Assembly: GCA_034008185.1 (NCBI GenBank)
Contig: CM067085.1
Location: 74,698,275 to 74,762,274 of the forward strand
From: Gorsachius magnificus
Lineage: Eukaryota > Chordata > Aves > Pelecaniformes > Ardeidae
Direction: 5' to 3'
Length of the DNA stretch: 64,000 nt
Shown here piece after piece: positions 11,476-23,650 of this stretch. The notes below the pieces were generated by a model, which made no database searches, had not been told where the DNA came from, and saw only the letters and a program-made list of their open reading frames with translations. The translations under genes and the position numbers were made by a program. How positions within the stretch are numbered: the stretch's first letter is position 1; each line of letters begins with the position of its first letter.

Positions 11476-12490
11476 CAGGGCTTTGCAATCACTTCTGCAC
11501 CGATCGAGTGTATCTGCTGTGATTCCATGTTGCTGAGGCTGCATATTTTTCATGGATTGGATAATTTTCACGGGTTTTGTTTTGTTATGTTTAAATCCCT
11601 ACCTTTTACAGAGCTAGCTCCAAGACTCCACTAGCTGGTGCAGATATTCAGAAGTAGCCTGGGCTCATTTCGAGGATTTTTTTTTTGCTGATGGCTAAGT
11701 TGTTGTAATAGTAAACGGTGTAACGTATAACCGAAAGCCTAGGGGTTGCATAGTTAGCTAGCTGTGCACAAACCACAAATTAATGAAGCGCGGAAGGACA
11801 AGTTGCACATTTTACCATCGAACCAGGGAAGGACGGGGCTCTGACAAAATGATTGTAGGCTGCAGGTATTAGGTCAGAAAATAATTCTGCTTAAAAATAA
11901 GGTACAAAATGCCTACTTCCTTAACACGCTTTCCTTCCACTGTTGCCAGATCTCCTACCATACAACAGAACATACCTTTCTTCCCAAAGAAGCACCCGAG
12001 TCCTGTCCCACCCATCTGCAAAGCACAGTCACCCAAGGCTCAGGATGAAGTAGGCTCTTTGGAGAACTGGTCTGCAGTTTTTTGAATAAAACATCTATTC
12101 ATGGGAGCTTTCTTAAGAAAGGAGGTTCAGTGTTTCCCTTACTGTGGGGCAAGGATATCCTTTTCCAAATGTTTCTGGTGAAAGCAATACATGTTGGTCA
12201 TGTAAAAGTGGCCCTTCTTTTTGAAATGTAGAGAGGGAGGAAGACATTGAAAAAGGGTCAGAACTAAGCAGGATGTCTCCAGATTGTCAGCATGACCATG
12301 CAGCTGTCCCTCCATCCCCACCCCTATTTTTGGTCCCCCCAGAATTTTGTGGAATGGACTGATTTTAGCCTGCAGTCCTTTGGGACTTGAGACCCTGTCC
12401 AGGCCATGGGGAAATGCCGCTTGGTGGGACCAAGCTGCACGACTGGGATGGGGACTGGCCCCAGCTTCTCCTATTCCCTAGGATCTCCTT
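11475..12490. other. Intergenic or intronic DNA, nothing supported
   Basis: AT-moderate sequence with a short T-run near 11679 and no domain-bearing frame. Part of 11690-11920 is AT-rich but lacks clustered motifs. Confidence 0.4.
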
Positions 12491-12806
12491 TCATAGAATC
12501 ATAGAATCGTTTAGGTTGGAAAAGACCTTTAAGATCATCAAGTCCAACCACTAACCTAACCCTGCCATCCCACCACTAAACCATGTCCCTAAGCACCTCA
12601 TCTACCTTTCTTTTAAATACCTCCAGGGATGGGGACTCCACCACCTCCCTGGGCAGCCCATTCCAGAGCCTGACAACCCTTTCTGTGAAGAAGTTTTTCC
12701 TCCTGCCCTGGCGCAACTTCAGACCATTTCCCCTCGTCCCATCACCCATTACCAGGGAGAAGAGGCCGACCCCCACCTCGCTACAGCCTCCTGTCAGGCA
12801 GTTGTT
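12491..12806 (-). mobile_element. CR1 LINE 3' fragment
   Basis: Antisense CR1 copy starting with the 3' tail TCATAGAATCATAGAATCG, followed by GGTTGGAAAAGACC. Reading the minus strand gives the end of ORF2: [34 protein letters not shown] and [14 protein letters not shown] then the stop. About 316 bp are retained. A short deletion relative to the sister copy at 59.65 kb removes part of the segment between the glycine-rich and FFTERV blocks. Confidence 0.95.
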
Positions 12807-14730
12807 TCCCCACAAGCTTTGTCTTTCGCCCTGCCCCTGCAGACGTGCTTATTGCCTTCTGCATTCCGGACACTCATCCCAAACCTCTGCATAAAGACAC
12901 AGTGCCTGTCATGGGCACAGAGAGATTGTGGATGCCCCAATCCCTGGTCCTGCCACTCCAGTCGGGTATTTCAGTGAAATGGGTAACATTTTGCTCCGAT
13001 ATTTTTAGTGCTAGGAAACAGATTCCTCTTTCGTCCTGTCTTACACAGGAAAGTACGAGGGCTTTAGCTGCACTGGGTATTCTCACTCTCCATCCATTTT
13101 CCCCACTTAGCCCTTTAATGTTGCCTTCCTGGCCAAGCCCTGGTTTGAAAAGCCCTTTCTAGGCAAATTCCAGGGTTTTAAGCATCGCCCTCACTTGGCA
13201 CGAGGATGCCACCTGCCAAGACTTACCTTTCAGCGCAGGATGGATGCCCGGGGGGGCCGCTTGTCCTCTGCTCCCAGCTCCACAAGGGTGGCCCCGCATG
13301 GCCAGGGCCAAACTGGAACCGAGTGGCTTCGTTGACACCGCACGCTCAGCATGACCTTGGATGTGACAGCTCCATCCGCCAGCCTGCGACCGGCCGGGTC
13401 TGCCACCTAGCATGGGAGGAAATGGGAAATTAATTGAGTTGTACACAATTTAATCACATTAGCATCTCTAGTGCTGCTGCTTTCCATGTCCCCACGAGCT
13501 CGTGCCACGTTTGCGGTTACTGGTGCTCCTGCACACCCCGGGGCACCGGGTTTCAGACACGCGCCAAACTGTCGCTTGCAAATTTAGAAATCTATTTTTA
13601 AAGCAAACTAAGCAAACAAGGGTGCTTTCTCTGCCTGTCATAAAGATCATTAAAGGAACAGTTGCCGGGGGGGATTTCGGTGGCAAACAGGCCAGACTTG
13701 GCAGGGCAAGACCTTTGCTCCAGCTCACTGCTGTCGCGCTGAACCAAAGCGACGGCCCTCGATAGCCCATCACGCCACCAGCCCTTTGTCAGGAAGCTCC
13801 AACCAGCAGGCCAGCATGGGCTGACCCAGCAGTCCCCAGAAAATCTGTCTGAGAGCTTTTGCCTTCGAAGGCAAAAGCCCTCCAGGTCAGCCCTGCTGCC
13901 CCAGGAGGAGAGGGTGAAGCCATCACCCACCGTGGCGTTTCAGTACAGCCCCATGACCACCTTGGTCTTTCCGCATGGTGTCCAGCCTCGCTGCTGCAGC
14001 TCTGGCATCGTGCTGTGGGTGTTGCAAGATTCGGCATTTTCCTGGAGCCCTTCAGCCCTGGCCCCCAGATTTGCTTGACCACCTGAGAATGGCAGCCCCA
14101 CACTGGACAGCAAGTGTTTTCTTTGTCCTTGGGGTCACGAGCAAAAACTCAAGAGCCAGCACTAGAAGAAGAACACAAACACTTTTCAGACTTATTTTCT
14201 TTAACATTAAGATCCTTAAGACCATCTCACTTCTCTGCTCCAGACTTTCTGTGATTAAGGACTGCAGTGCTGACTACCCATTGCCTACAGCTTCGGTATC
14301 ACCCGTTTCTACCCAGGCTGAGCCAGCTGGTGCGGTGGGTCCCCCCATTTTGGGTGCCCCCACAGCACAGGGCAGAGCCCTCAGCCCAGAGGCACTGGAA
14401 ACCATGCAAGGGGCTGCGGCAGATGGGCTCGAAGCCAGGCAGGGACCACCAAGTGCCCTTCCCGGTACTGCTGAGGGTGGCTGGGGCCACCCAGCCCAAT
14501 TTTCCTTTCAAAGGGCAGCGTGGGGTCCCGCAGAGAAGACCCACTTGCTAAGCTAGAGGATGGTGAGTAGGAACAGGCAGAGCCTAGGGCCGAGCTACTG
14601 GCAAAACGCTGTTTAGGGTACCCTGCTGGTAAGGACCAGACCCGGGTGCTTTGCTCAACCAAGCAATGGAAATACCTAGGTCCATTTTGGCAATTTCCAA
14701 ACACATTGCACTCCATCAGCTTATTTGGGG
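12807..14730. other. GC-moderate intergenic or intronic DNA, no supported gene
   Basis: Overlapping open frames of up to 193 codons on both strands lack domains. It contains the perfect 24-bp palindrome listed separately. No interspersed repeat recognised. Confidence 0.4.
13855..13878. repeat. Perfect 24-bp palindrome
   Basis: GCTTTTGCCTTC is followed immediately by its exact reverse complement, with the centre at TTCGAA. The match does not extend by a further base on either side (A against C). Confidence 0.95.
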
Positions 14731-15620
14731 GATGTATTATTTTTAATTATCATTAGACACAGAAGTAACTCAGATAACCTTTCCTTCCTTTTGTCTTTCA
14801 GGACCAAGAAGGTGATGTAGAGAGGAGCCTATTTGTACACAGAGGAGAAAAGTCTATTTTCTGTTTACTTTGAGAAAGCCTAGTATTGACTTCCATTTAT
14901 CTTCCAATAAGTCCTTGTCCAATGCGGCTCGGAACATAATCTGTTCCAAGGGCAGGTGCTCCTTAATGAGAGCGCTGAAATCTCCTTTTTTTTTTTTTTA
15001 CTCCATTCATTAAAAGGGAAAGAGAGGGAGGAAAAAAAAAAGAAGAGTTAGAAAATGGCATGAAAGCATATTATCAGTAAATTGTTTCCACTGTGTTTGT
15101 GGCTGTTCTTAATGTTTTATGAATATGCTAAAAAATTTGCTCAGGCATTTTTCCTTGGGCACTCTAGTTAATTACTTATTCAGAGAGCTCCTACTCTGTT
15201 CCTTGCAAAATGTGTTGTGCATTAATTCTGATTATGTACAAAAACCCACCTGCAAGGAAAAACTCTGAATCAGTAATGCTGATAAAATGAGCAGCTCTCC
15301 TGGGGCTCTACTGAGAAACAGGATACTGGACAGAATTAGAATCTTGTAGCTAAGGCTATTCATAATGTCATTAACATAAAGGCAATTAAATGAGTTTTTA
15401 ACCTACAACCTTTTATTGTTATTAATGAACATTAGAAAAACACAGGAGATAAAATTGGTAATTATCTCTGCACCAAGCTATGCAATAATGTGTTTAAATA
15501 TAAAAACAAAACAAATGATTATTGTTAGTATTTTCAGTAGCAGAAGCCCCAAGGAGCAGCTCAGTCACATTTAATCACATGGTACTACACCAAGAGGGTT
15601 AATTAAACGAGGGCTTTACC
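14730..15620. promoter_or_regulatory. Candidate CNE cluster, AT-rich
   Basis: Almost 900 bp without a 60-codon frame. Homeodomain cores are frequent: TTTTTAATTATCATTAG near 14740, AGTTAATTACTTATTC near 15168, TTGGTAATTATC near 15456 and GCATTAATTCTG near 15220. A pyrimidine tract plus AG just before 14803 resembles a splice acceptor, but the frame that follows ends within a few codons, so I call no exon. Confidence 0.4.
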
Positions 15621-16240
15621 TTCAGCATGCTCTGTTATTCCATTTAATATGGAATCAACAAACAGAAACGCCAATCTGCAAAATATTCCGGGCGGTACCT
15701 TTACCTTCAGGTGAGCCACCTTGACAAAAACCGCGAGGGAGTTTGTTCCCTCCAGGACAAGGAGTTGCAGGCCTGTAACCAAGTTTTTGCTGTAGCCTGC
15801 GTTCAAAACTGGTTCCAGAAACAACTTTATAAATCCCGGCCCAGAGCCTCGCCTTACCATTCTGTAAAAAAAGAATTTGGCAATGCGACAGAGATGGGCG
15901 TTTTACAGTAGATAGTAAATGTGGCTGGAGCAGACCAGCACAGTGAAGGAGCCTCCAGTTCCATTTTTTTTTTTTTTTTTATGCAAACTATTGCATCCTC
16001 TACTTAAGCAGCCATAAATTACAGAATCTCTTCTAAAGGGAAAATACATCAGAGCTCAGTGAAATACCCTATATCTGGGTTTGAACTTATTAATTCTATT
16101 AAAGTTTTATGATTTAAGTCTCCAAAATGGCTTCAACGACTATCTTTTTTAATATTTTTTTTAATGTATTTACATAGTTTTGGGGGTTCAGGAATCTATT
16201 TTCTGGGCAATATGTAGCTTAACAAATGACAATTAATACA
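15620..16240. other. Mixed sequence with T-run, no supported gene
   Basis: GC-moderate start, a T-run at 15965-15980, then AT-rich sequence to 16240 with few motifs. A short plus-strand frame contains the chance motif WFQKQ near 15809, which is not a homeodomain. Confidence 0.35.
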
Positions 16241-18590
16241 TTTTATCTTCCATCTCGGTGGGCAAAGCTTTCCGAAGGAAGGTATCCCTTAACACAGCTG
16301 GATAGAACTCATGGAAGGGAGGAGCTGAAGCCACCTCAGCCAGGGCAGGAGCCAGCTTGGGTTTCGTGGAGCAGCACGAGCCATTGCTGGGAGTCCCCCG
16401 CCGTCGGAACAAAAGAAGGAAACAAAAGGAGGGAAACGCAAAGGGCGGTGGGCCAGCGTGCCGAACATAGGGATAACCGAGGGTGCCGCGGCAGCAAGGG
16501 CTGAGTACGGGGGTGCGAAGGGGGCCTGACTGACACACAGCCATACTGCCACTTTTTCCCTAGAAGATGTCCTTTCTGGGACTGCTAAAGAGAAGTGAGA
16601 AAGCGTATGGGATTTTGTCAAAAGGAAAAGTAACCAAGGCGCTCCCTTTCCATTGGGAAGTCTGGCTAGCGAGGCAGCAGAGGAAGCATTAAGAAAAAAC
16701 ACATATGTAGAGGATGAACAATCAGCAGATTTATATATGTTTATAACAGCAGATACTCTCAGACAAACCAGCTGCTGCTTTTGACGGACATCCAGCAAGG
16801 AAGACGATAACCTGACATCTGAAAGAGCTTGCAAAAAACCTCCTCCTTATATGCAAAACCAAATGTTTCATGAATGCGAGTACCTACATTTCACCCCCAC
16901 GCAGAGAGGTCTGGCAAGGCTCAGAGCTGGATCTCACCAGGGCGAAATCACCTACTCGGCTTAGACCAGGCTCGAGTCTAAGGAAAAAGCCTGGCAGGAG
17001 AAGGCAGGAGCAGAGGAGGAGATATGGGAGGAAGCATCAGTCAAAGTGTTTTTAAATATAAGAATCAGATGGGACTTATCGAGGGCTGGTGGCTAGAAGG
17101 GTGCAGAGCCCAGAGCTGGGGGGAAAAAAGCTGCTTTATGGGGCAAGGCAACTGGGACGGGGCAGAGACACCTATGGGTATTTTTGATGTCGTTGTTCAG
17201 CTGCTCCCAAGGCCATTTTAAACACATGCAGCCTTCTCCACCGCCGCCTGTGTTGCCAGAGAGGCGTGGGATTACTGGCACCGACACGCCGTGCTGTTAA
17301 ACAGCAAGTCATGGACGACCGCGGTATTATAACCAACAACTCCTTCAGATAACTTAACAGCTCTAAATACCTGAAGGTTTTCCCCAACAGCTACAGATTT
17401 CTCTTCCTCCTGATGTAGAAGCTGATTTCACTCGCTTGTGTAAGCCTGCTATTCACTGGTGTAATAAGAAAAGGCCCAGGCTATTCAAGTGCCATGTAGA
17501 TGCAGAAATGATGCGCATACTAACCAGCTCCTCCAAGTAAAATAAAGTCTAGCTGGTTTAGTGCCTTTTGAACTGGGAGATGTTGTAGGAAGCCATTAAG
17601 CTAGGTGAGCCATGGCGGAGGAGTCGCGGCGGAGGCGAGATGGCCTCCAGCGCTTTGCGTGCGAGCACGCTGACCTGGCAGTCGCGTGCAGCATTGCTTC
17701 TGTCCCCGAGGCACCGGGCAGGCGATGCTGCAGACACCATGTCTTTACACGTCCCTGCGAGCGTACAAGCAAGGGCCACCGTGCTGGAGCTCTTCCCTCT
17801 CTACCCAGGCTTTTGGGTGCTCTCTGCTTTTAAGTTTGAGGTTTTCTGGGAAAAGCAGAGTAGAGACACAGAGCTAAACAGAAGCACACACTGTGTGCTG
17901 GCTTCTGGGCGTCCTTTTCTAGTCTTTTCATTTTAGATCACCAATTCATCACTTACCTCTAAACTTTCACCCTCTTCCCTTTGCCAAGCAAAGAAGCGCG
18001 AGGATCTCGTCATACCCTGCTCGAGCAGATGCTCTTTTTCATTGAAGGCTGGTTGGGACGGGGCCAGGCTTCACCGTCCTGCTCCAGCCCCAAGGCGATT
18101 TGCATGATCACACTGGGAAAAGGCAGAGCTGGTTTGCACACCCAGGTGTAGCACGTAGCAGATGGGCAGAGCCACCGCCCTTTACTCACTCGTATCTAAA
18201 AAAAAAAACAAACCCAAAACACAGTGGCAAATGAAACTTGGTGAGGGTAAGTACAAGGTAACGCCTGTTAGAAGAGAAATTTATTTACACATACCTCAGG
18301 GTGTAATTTTGGACAGCTTCTTCCAAGGCAGCCATGCGACACCGCAGCGATCCAAAAAGGCGGCGACATCATGAGGAGGGAGAGGAGCGCTGAGAAGCGT
18401 CCCCCGGTTACGGACGTCAGCCAGGCCTGGGTCAGTACAGATGTTCCCACTGCATTCAGCTGAGCTGAAGCCACGGACCTGGGAACAACCCATTCCTGGC
18501 GGGGATGAGCCCACTGGAACCATCCACCAAGGCACCCGGCCGCAGCCACCACAGCAAGGGGAGCACGCAAGGCACCAGTCTATTCTAGCA
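16240..18590. other. GC-moderate intergenic or intronic DNA, no supported gene
   Basis: Short overlapping frames on both strands, none recognisable. A small A-run lies near 18200. No interspersed repeat seen. Confidence 0.4.
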
Positions 18591-18960
18591 TGACAAATCC
18601 CATCTTCTTTATAAGCTTAGTCATGAAAGAACTACCAAGTCTATATTTTATTTATAGTATTTTAGTGGATAAATGACACTCTTGTTCCTTTTTTTTTTTT
18701 TTTTTTTTTGCCAGCTATCAAGTGTTCACAGTGACAACAGCCTGTTGTCTGTCATTCGGAGGTCTGGCACCCGTCTGGATAATAGCACGACTCAATATTC
18801 CTGAAGTACTAGATTTCTGTAAGAGAAGAAAAATCAATAACTGTGACAAGCGCTATCCATTAGATCCCGAGAGCGGAGAGCAAACGATTACACAGTGTCA
18901 TTTGTTTAATATAACAAGGCTGTAAATGAAAACCCTTACAACTGAGCTTTGGGGGATAAA
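18590..18960. promoter_or_regulatory. Candidate CNE
   Basis: Balanced-to-AT-rich, repeat-free apart from a 21-base T-run (18689-18709). Sequence after the run (from about 18712) has no low complexity and contains words such as TGACAACAGCCTGTTGTCTG (18732-18751), a near-palindrome ACAACAG/CTGTTGT. Confidence 0.33.
18689..18709. repeat. T21 homopolymer
   Basis: Run of 21 thymines inside an otherwise complex block. Confidence 0.95.
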
Positions 18961-19789
18961 ACATCCTTTCAAAGGCAAGATGACCACGGACCAGGTCTAC
19001 CTGATTTCCCACGGCCAAGATGGTCAACACCAGCTGGGTTCAGGGTTCCCATCCTGCCATAGGATGGTCCCCCTCGAGATCGGTAAATCCCCTGCACACA
19101 GATCAGGGCAACAGCAGCCGCCAGCATCAACATCAGCATCAGGTCCCTGTCCCAGGGATGTCTTTTTCCCTGCCACAGCTCTGCTTTTTCTTCATTAGGC
19201 TTCCCACAGCAGAGCAACACACATGTACAAAATACTCTATTTCAGTATTTCTAGTACACGCTTATACTTTCATAACAGCGTTTCTAAGCATCCAGCAAAT
19301 ATGGGCAATGGGAGGAAAAGAAATCCGGGTGGTTTCAGGAGCGCGGCCATCCTCTGCTCTCCAGCTCCCTTCCCACCCCTGGTCTCCCTTCATTGTTCGG
19401 CTTTGTGGCCTCGTGCCACTTGGGCTGATGTTTCTCTTCTAAATGGCATTTCAGCTTTGGCCTCCCTCGCCGTCCAGCACCCTCTCCCGGATTAGCTCTT
19501 GGGTGCCATATGGTACAAATGGCCTGCCGCACGCTCGCCCAGTCAGTATTTAAAAACCTGCCAAACTGCTGCCTCCCTTGGCAGCCTGCCTGGTGGCTCC
19601 ACGGGCTGCGAAGGGAGCGCGATGCTGCCTGGAAATAATTGAGATGGGGCTCTGCCAGGTCGCAGGCAGCCGCCCTGGGAGCAGCGCTCCCCCTTTCCCC
19701 GCCTCTCCCCCACGGCACGGTCAGACATTCCTGCACACGCACCCCCTTTGCAACCCTGCCACTTCCCAAGCCACCTTGCTTATGCAATT

Positions 19790-19808
19790 AAAAAAAAAAA
19801 AAAAAAAA
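19790..19808. repeat. A19 homopolymer
   Basis: Run of 19 adenines after a GC-rich stretch; no SINE or retrogene body recognised upstream. Confidence 0.9.
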
Positions 19809-21649
19809 CAGCACTCACACTGGTTTATCTCAACCGTTTTTTGCTTCATTTGGGGTATGCGCCAAGGAGAGAAGCTCACGGGTCCCCGGGCTGTTCCCTG
19901 CACGGTGCTGTCCCCAGCTCTGGGACGCAGCGGGGCACTCAGGCGTGGGGGGACGGCTCCTGGCAGCAGCGCAGGGCAGCAGGACTGCTGGGAGCTCATT
20001 GAGGTTTCCTCGTCTCCCCATAGGGCCCTTTCCTAAAGCATAGGCGCTCCTCCTCTCGCAATAGCACATGCAGGTCCCCAGCTGGCTGCAGGAGGTTTGA
20101 CCAGTTCAAGAGTATCACCCCCGGAGCTTCGGTCTGGAGGAACTGAAGAGCAGCGAGCTCTGCGGGAAGCCGGTAGAAGTTTGGTCACTGGTCTTGGAGA
20201 CAAAAATCACATGAAAAAAGATCAGCTACAGCAGCAGACCTCTTCCAGTCTCTCTCAGACAACACAGCCTTTTTTCCCCCCCTCTTCTCCCACCCTCTTG
20301 AAGCCTGACCAAGCTTCTGCTTTCCCTTGTCCCACAGCAGTTCCAGCTCCACTTTCTCCTCAACCAGTCTGGACTGATATTTTTGCTTATTTTTTTTTTT
20401 AACCTCCATGAAAGTAGACTTTCCATCTTCTTGTTATTCCAGAGGCAGGTACGTTAAAATGTCTGGGTCGTCTCGTATCAAACACCACCTTCTGGCTTTG
20501 ATCCCTTTTAGCTCTTTATCGGATTTTGTTTCCAGGGTTTGGCTGAGAGCTTCTCTGGGGCCTCTCCAGCCGCAGGGCTTCTCCCTAGCCGTGGTCCACT
20601 CCTGCTCCCAAGTCCTGCTGCTAGTGCCATGAAATTGTGCTCATCCAGTGCCGTTTCATGAAAAATACCGGCTAGGTCCCTGGTCTGCCCAAGCGTCCCC
20701 CTCCTGCAGGCATGACTTGCCATCCCCCAGGTGTCAGGAGCTGCAGGGTGGCCGTGGTACAGATGCACAGCGTGCCGGAGGCTGGCGGCGAGGCTCACGG
20801 TGGGAGCGCTTGGAGCACATTGGGGCCACCGAGGCCCTGGACACACCAATTCCCCAAGGCCCCGGCAGCTGTGGACATGCTCGGTGGCACCTGGAGAAGG
20901 TCCCATCTGGAAACCCTGGCATGGGCAAGAGGTGATGTTTTCTGAACCACCCACCTGAAATCCAGTCATCCATCTCCTCGGGGATGCCCATGCCGTGAGG
21001 TGCCTCAAGCATCGGCAAACAGCTGATAACACAGGGTCAGGCATCCAGCTTTGCTTCTGGCTGGAGAGGAGGGGAAAACGTGCAACTTCTCTGTCACTTG
21101 CTACTGGGCAAATAGGTCAGCAGGTTCTAAGATGATGCTGCTCCTTAAAAGACATCATTTTGTATATTGGTAGCTCACCAACTCCGGATAACCTCCAGCA
21201 GAGCATCAAACTTGCAGGAGCCTTCATTCTTCCTAGATTGGACTTCAAAGCAGGAACGTTACCTATATGTATTTGTGAGTTATTTAGCTCTTGTTAGACT
21301 AAGCTTTGCCCTTCAGTCTCAGTGGGGAGTGGGTAGAAGAAAGGCAATATTAGAATAAAAAAAAAAATATAAAAGGAAAACACAGGATGAAAACCTCTCT
21401 GACAGAGACTGGTAGCTACATTGGTAGTTCCTGTGCAGCGGTGAAGAAAGCAGCGGCGCCAGGGTTCTGATGTATTCTGGTGAAATATTTGTATGATGTG
21501 CCTACACAAAACTTCACATGAAACAGCCTCTTTATAAGCTTTTGATAGCGAGGAGAGAAGTGGCTTCGCCATTACTTCTGTTTGTGAAATGAAAGCGATA
21601 CTGAGCCTTGGTGTTCCTGGATGGAGCCGCTGATCATCGCGGTGACAGC

Positions 21650-21670
21650 CAAACGAGCATCGCTCGTTTG
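21650..21670. repeat. Short perfect hairpin, 9-bp arms
   Basis: CAAACGAGC and GCTCGTTTG separated by ATC. It is too short to be a microRNA precursor by itself. Confidence 0.85.
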
Positions 21671-22109
21671 TTGTTTACCTTATGCTAAGGGGAAGGAACT
21701 TCCGTGCTGTCATCGTATCCTGTGATGTGGTAAAAGACAACCCGTGCCCAGCACGCGCAGAAGTTTCAAGCCGGCGATATTTATTACCCATGCAGATACA
21801 GTACGCGTCGCCACTTTGCTGTCAGCGCTGCTTGCGGCGCTTTAGTGCAAATAAAAGGGCATTTGTATCTAGAGCACCACAATATGCTTTGACAATGCGG
21901 GGGTAGCAAGCCGCATTACGGTCCTTGCAAACGTACCACGCGCATGCGGGTGGGAGGAGAGGCTCCACCAGGAACCCTTGGAAAGACTTCTGGGACGTGG
22001 AAGGAAGATGTGCCATTTGTAACCTCTTGCTCTATGGGCAGTGCTCATACAGCCAGCCGCTGCCCTGGGCATTTCCACTGCTGGCAGCAAGGAGCAGTAG
22101 CTCCTGGGA

Positions 22110-22260
22110 AGCCTGTACTGGTGCGTGGGGTCCAACCTCCCCAGCTGCAGCACCCAACACTTGCCCTTGTTGAACTTCATCAGGTTCCTCTCCGCTCAAC
22201 TCTCCAACTTGTCCAGGTCCCGCTGAATGGCAGCACAGCTTTCCGGTGTGCTCTGTGGAA
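22110..22260 (-). mobile_element. CR1-type LINE internal ORF2 fragment
   Basis: Reading the minus strand gives IQRDLDKLES, a stop, AERN and then LMKFNKGKCWVLQLGR, the same conserved block (FNKxKCxVLxLG) that starts the CR1 copy at 3.6 kb. The 3' tail is absent and similarity fades on both sides, so this is an old, internal, interrupted fragment. Confidence 0.7.
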
Positions 22261-23320
22261 GGGTACAGCTCTGCTCTCCGGGTTCCCAGCCTCTCTGGGG
22301 CTCACCAGCAAGTTTGGGGCTTCCCCGTCCTCCCAGACATTAACATTTTCATCCCTGCAGCAGGGCACAGTACCGGCAGGCATAAGCAACAGAAACTTCC
22401 CCAAAGCAGGCACTGCCCGTCTTTCATTCCCAAGGCTGCAGTCCCGCGGGCCCTGCCCATAAGCCAATGGTTACCTTTAAAAACCCCGCTCAGGGCCGTG
22501 ACTTCATCACTTCAAAAGCCGTAAAACATCCTCTCGCAGATCCCTTTGCTGGCCGGCTTGGAGGGAAGGGAACTTGGAAAGCAGAGCTGTGTCCTTCCAC
22601 AGAGCAGTCCTCAGAGCTTCAGCCACCTGAAAAGCAAGAAGAAAAGGGATTTGCATTTAAAAAGACAGAGTCTCCCCCAGCTACTGCTAGCAGTATAATA
22701 TACTTAATAATATATAATATAATATATAATTTCCCAGAAGCATTAAGGAACTGGGACATACTGGGATCAAGCAGCACACGATGCGCTGTGCTCCTTAAAG
22801 CAAACCGAGAGCTCTCAGTGCTACAGGCGATGCAGGAGCCGTCGCCAGCTTTGTGCTTCCTTGACTTGTGCTACCTTGAGAAAAAAAGCACTATTTTCCT
22901 TCGCCTGCGTGCCCATCTCTGTTAATTGTGAGAAGCACCATCACGCTCCCTGGGACCCCCTCCGAGGTGTGGGGTGCAGCGCTGCTCCCACCAACGCCGT
23001 TATCCCGGGAGCCAGCCCCAGCGGGAAGCATACACCAGGACCAAGAAGACCTGCTGGGGGTAAAGCGGGTTTTTCCAGCCTGGTTTTATTCCAGCTACAG
23101 GGCACTACAGCCAGACAGGCCTTTGTATCGCAACTATCTTGTAGGATGCTTCCCTCTTACTGGATACATCTCACAGAGCTGTTCTTTGCCATCAAAACCC
23201 GTGAGTGTTACAGACAAACGTGTATTACAGTGAGAATATTGGATTGGGCTTTGATAAGGCTGGAACTGGAAAACACTGCTGTAATAGTAGAGACCCCTGC
23301 ACCGAAAGGGCATACCGTTA
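22260..23320. other. Intergenic or intronic DNA with AT dinucleotide patch
   Basis: Contains an alternating AT-rich patch at about 22690-22733 (TATAATATAC/ATATATAATAT words). Otherwise GC-moderate with unremarkable frames. Confidence 0.4.
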
Positions 23321-23650
23321 ACTGAAGTAAATATGTTGCTATGAATTCCTGACTTAATTGACAGAACATTTTATAGCGTGAACTTCAAAATCTCATTAGG
23401 AATGAATCGGGCTGAGGCTGTGTGCCTGTAACATTTTTAATACCGACGTACAGTCAGGCCTACTTTGGAGTTGAGATCACTTCTTGATCAAGCAGCTGAG
23501 AGATCCTAATATAACGTAACGCAATCAATTATAATGCTTCATGCCAATATGTAAAACTGAATGGGATTAAAAGAAATAGCACCTCCAAATTGTGGCCTGA
23601 CAGACAAATCCCAGCATTTTCAGTGGCTCTTAGTTCACATCCACCCCTGA
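23320..23650. promoter_or_regulatory. Candidate CNE
   Basis: Repeat-free, balanced-to-AT-rich sequence without a 60-codon frame, including CTGACTTAATTGACAG near 23350 and CAATCAATTATAATGC near 23522. Confidence 0.38.

Larger units (their letters stand above)
18960..22100. other. GC-moderate intergenic or intronic DNA, no supported gene
   Basis: Many overlapping open frames (up to 178 codons) with no domains. It includes a 19-base A-run (19790-19808), a T-run near 20390-20400 and a short perfect hairpin at 21650-21670. Confidence 0.4.

Noticed and set aside
14790..14830. Pyrimidine tract plus AG as a possible splice acceptor
   Set aside because: The following frame ends within about six codons and nothing upstream pairs with it; such sites are common by chance.
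15790..15840. WFQKQ motif resembling homeodomain helix 3
   Set aside because: Surrounding residues do not match a homeodomain (no KIWFQNRR/VKNWFQNRR context, no helix 1 or 2). Chance.
18490..18540. Minus-strand GGWFQWAH segment
   Set aside because: Same reason: a lone WFQ word in GC-rich sequence without homeodomain context.
19790..19808. Poly-A runs as tails of processed retrogenes or SINEs
   Set aside because: No recognisable gene or SINE body lies upstream of the A-runs at 9913, 19790, 25592 or 63391, and no flanking duplication was seen.
21950..22480. 172-codon plus-strand frame over the CR1 fragment
   Set aside because: It is antisense to the recognisable CR1 ORF2 fragment on the minus strand, so it is a shadow frame.
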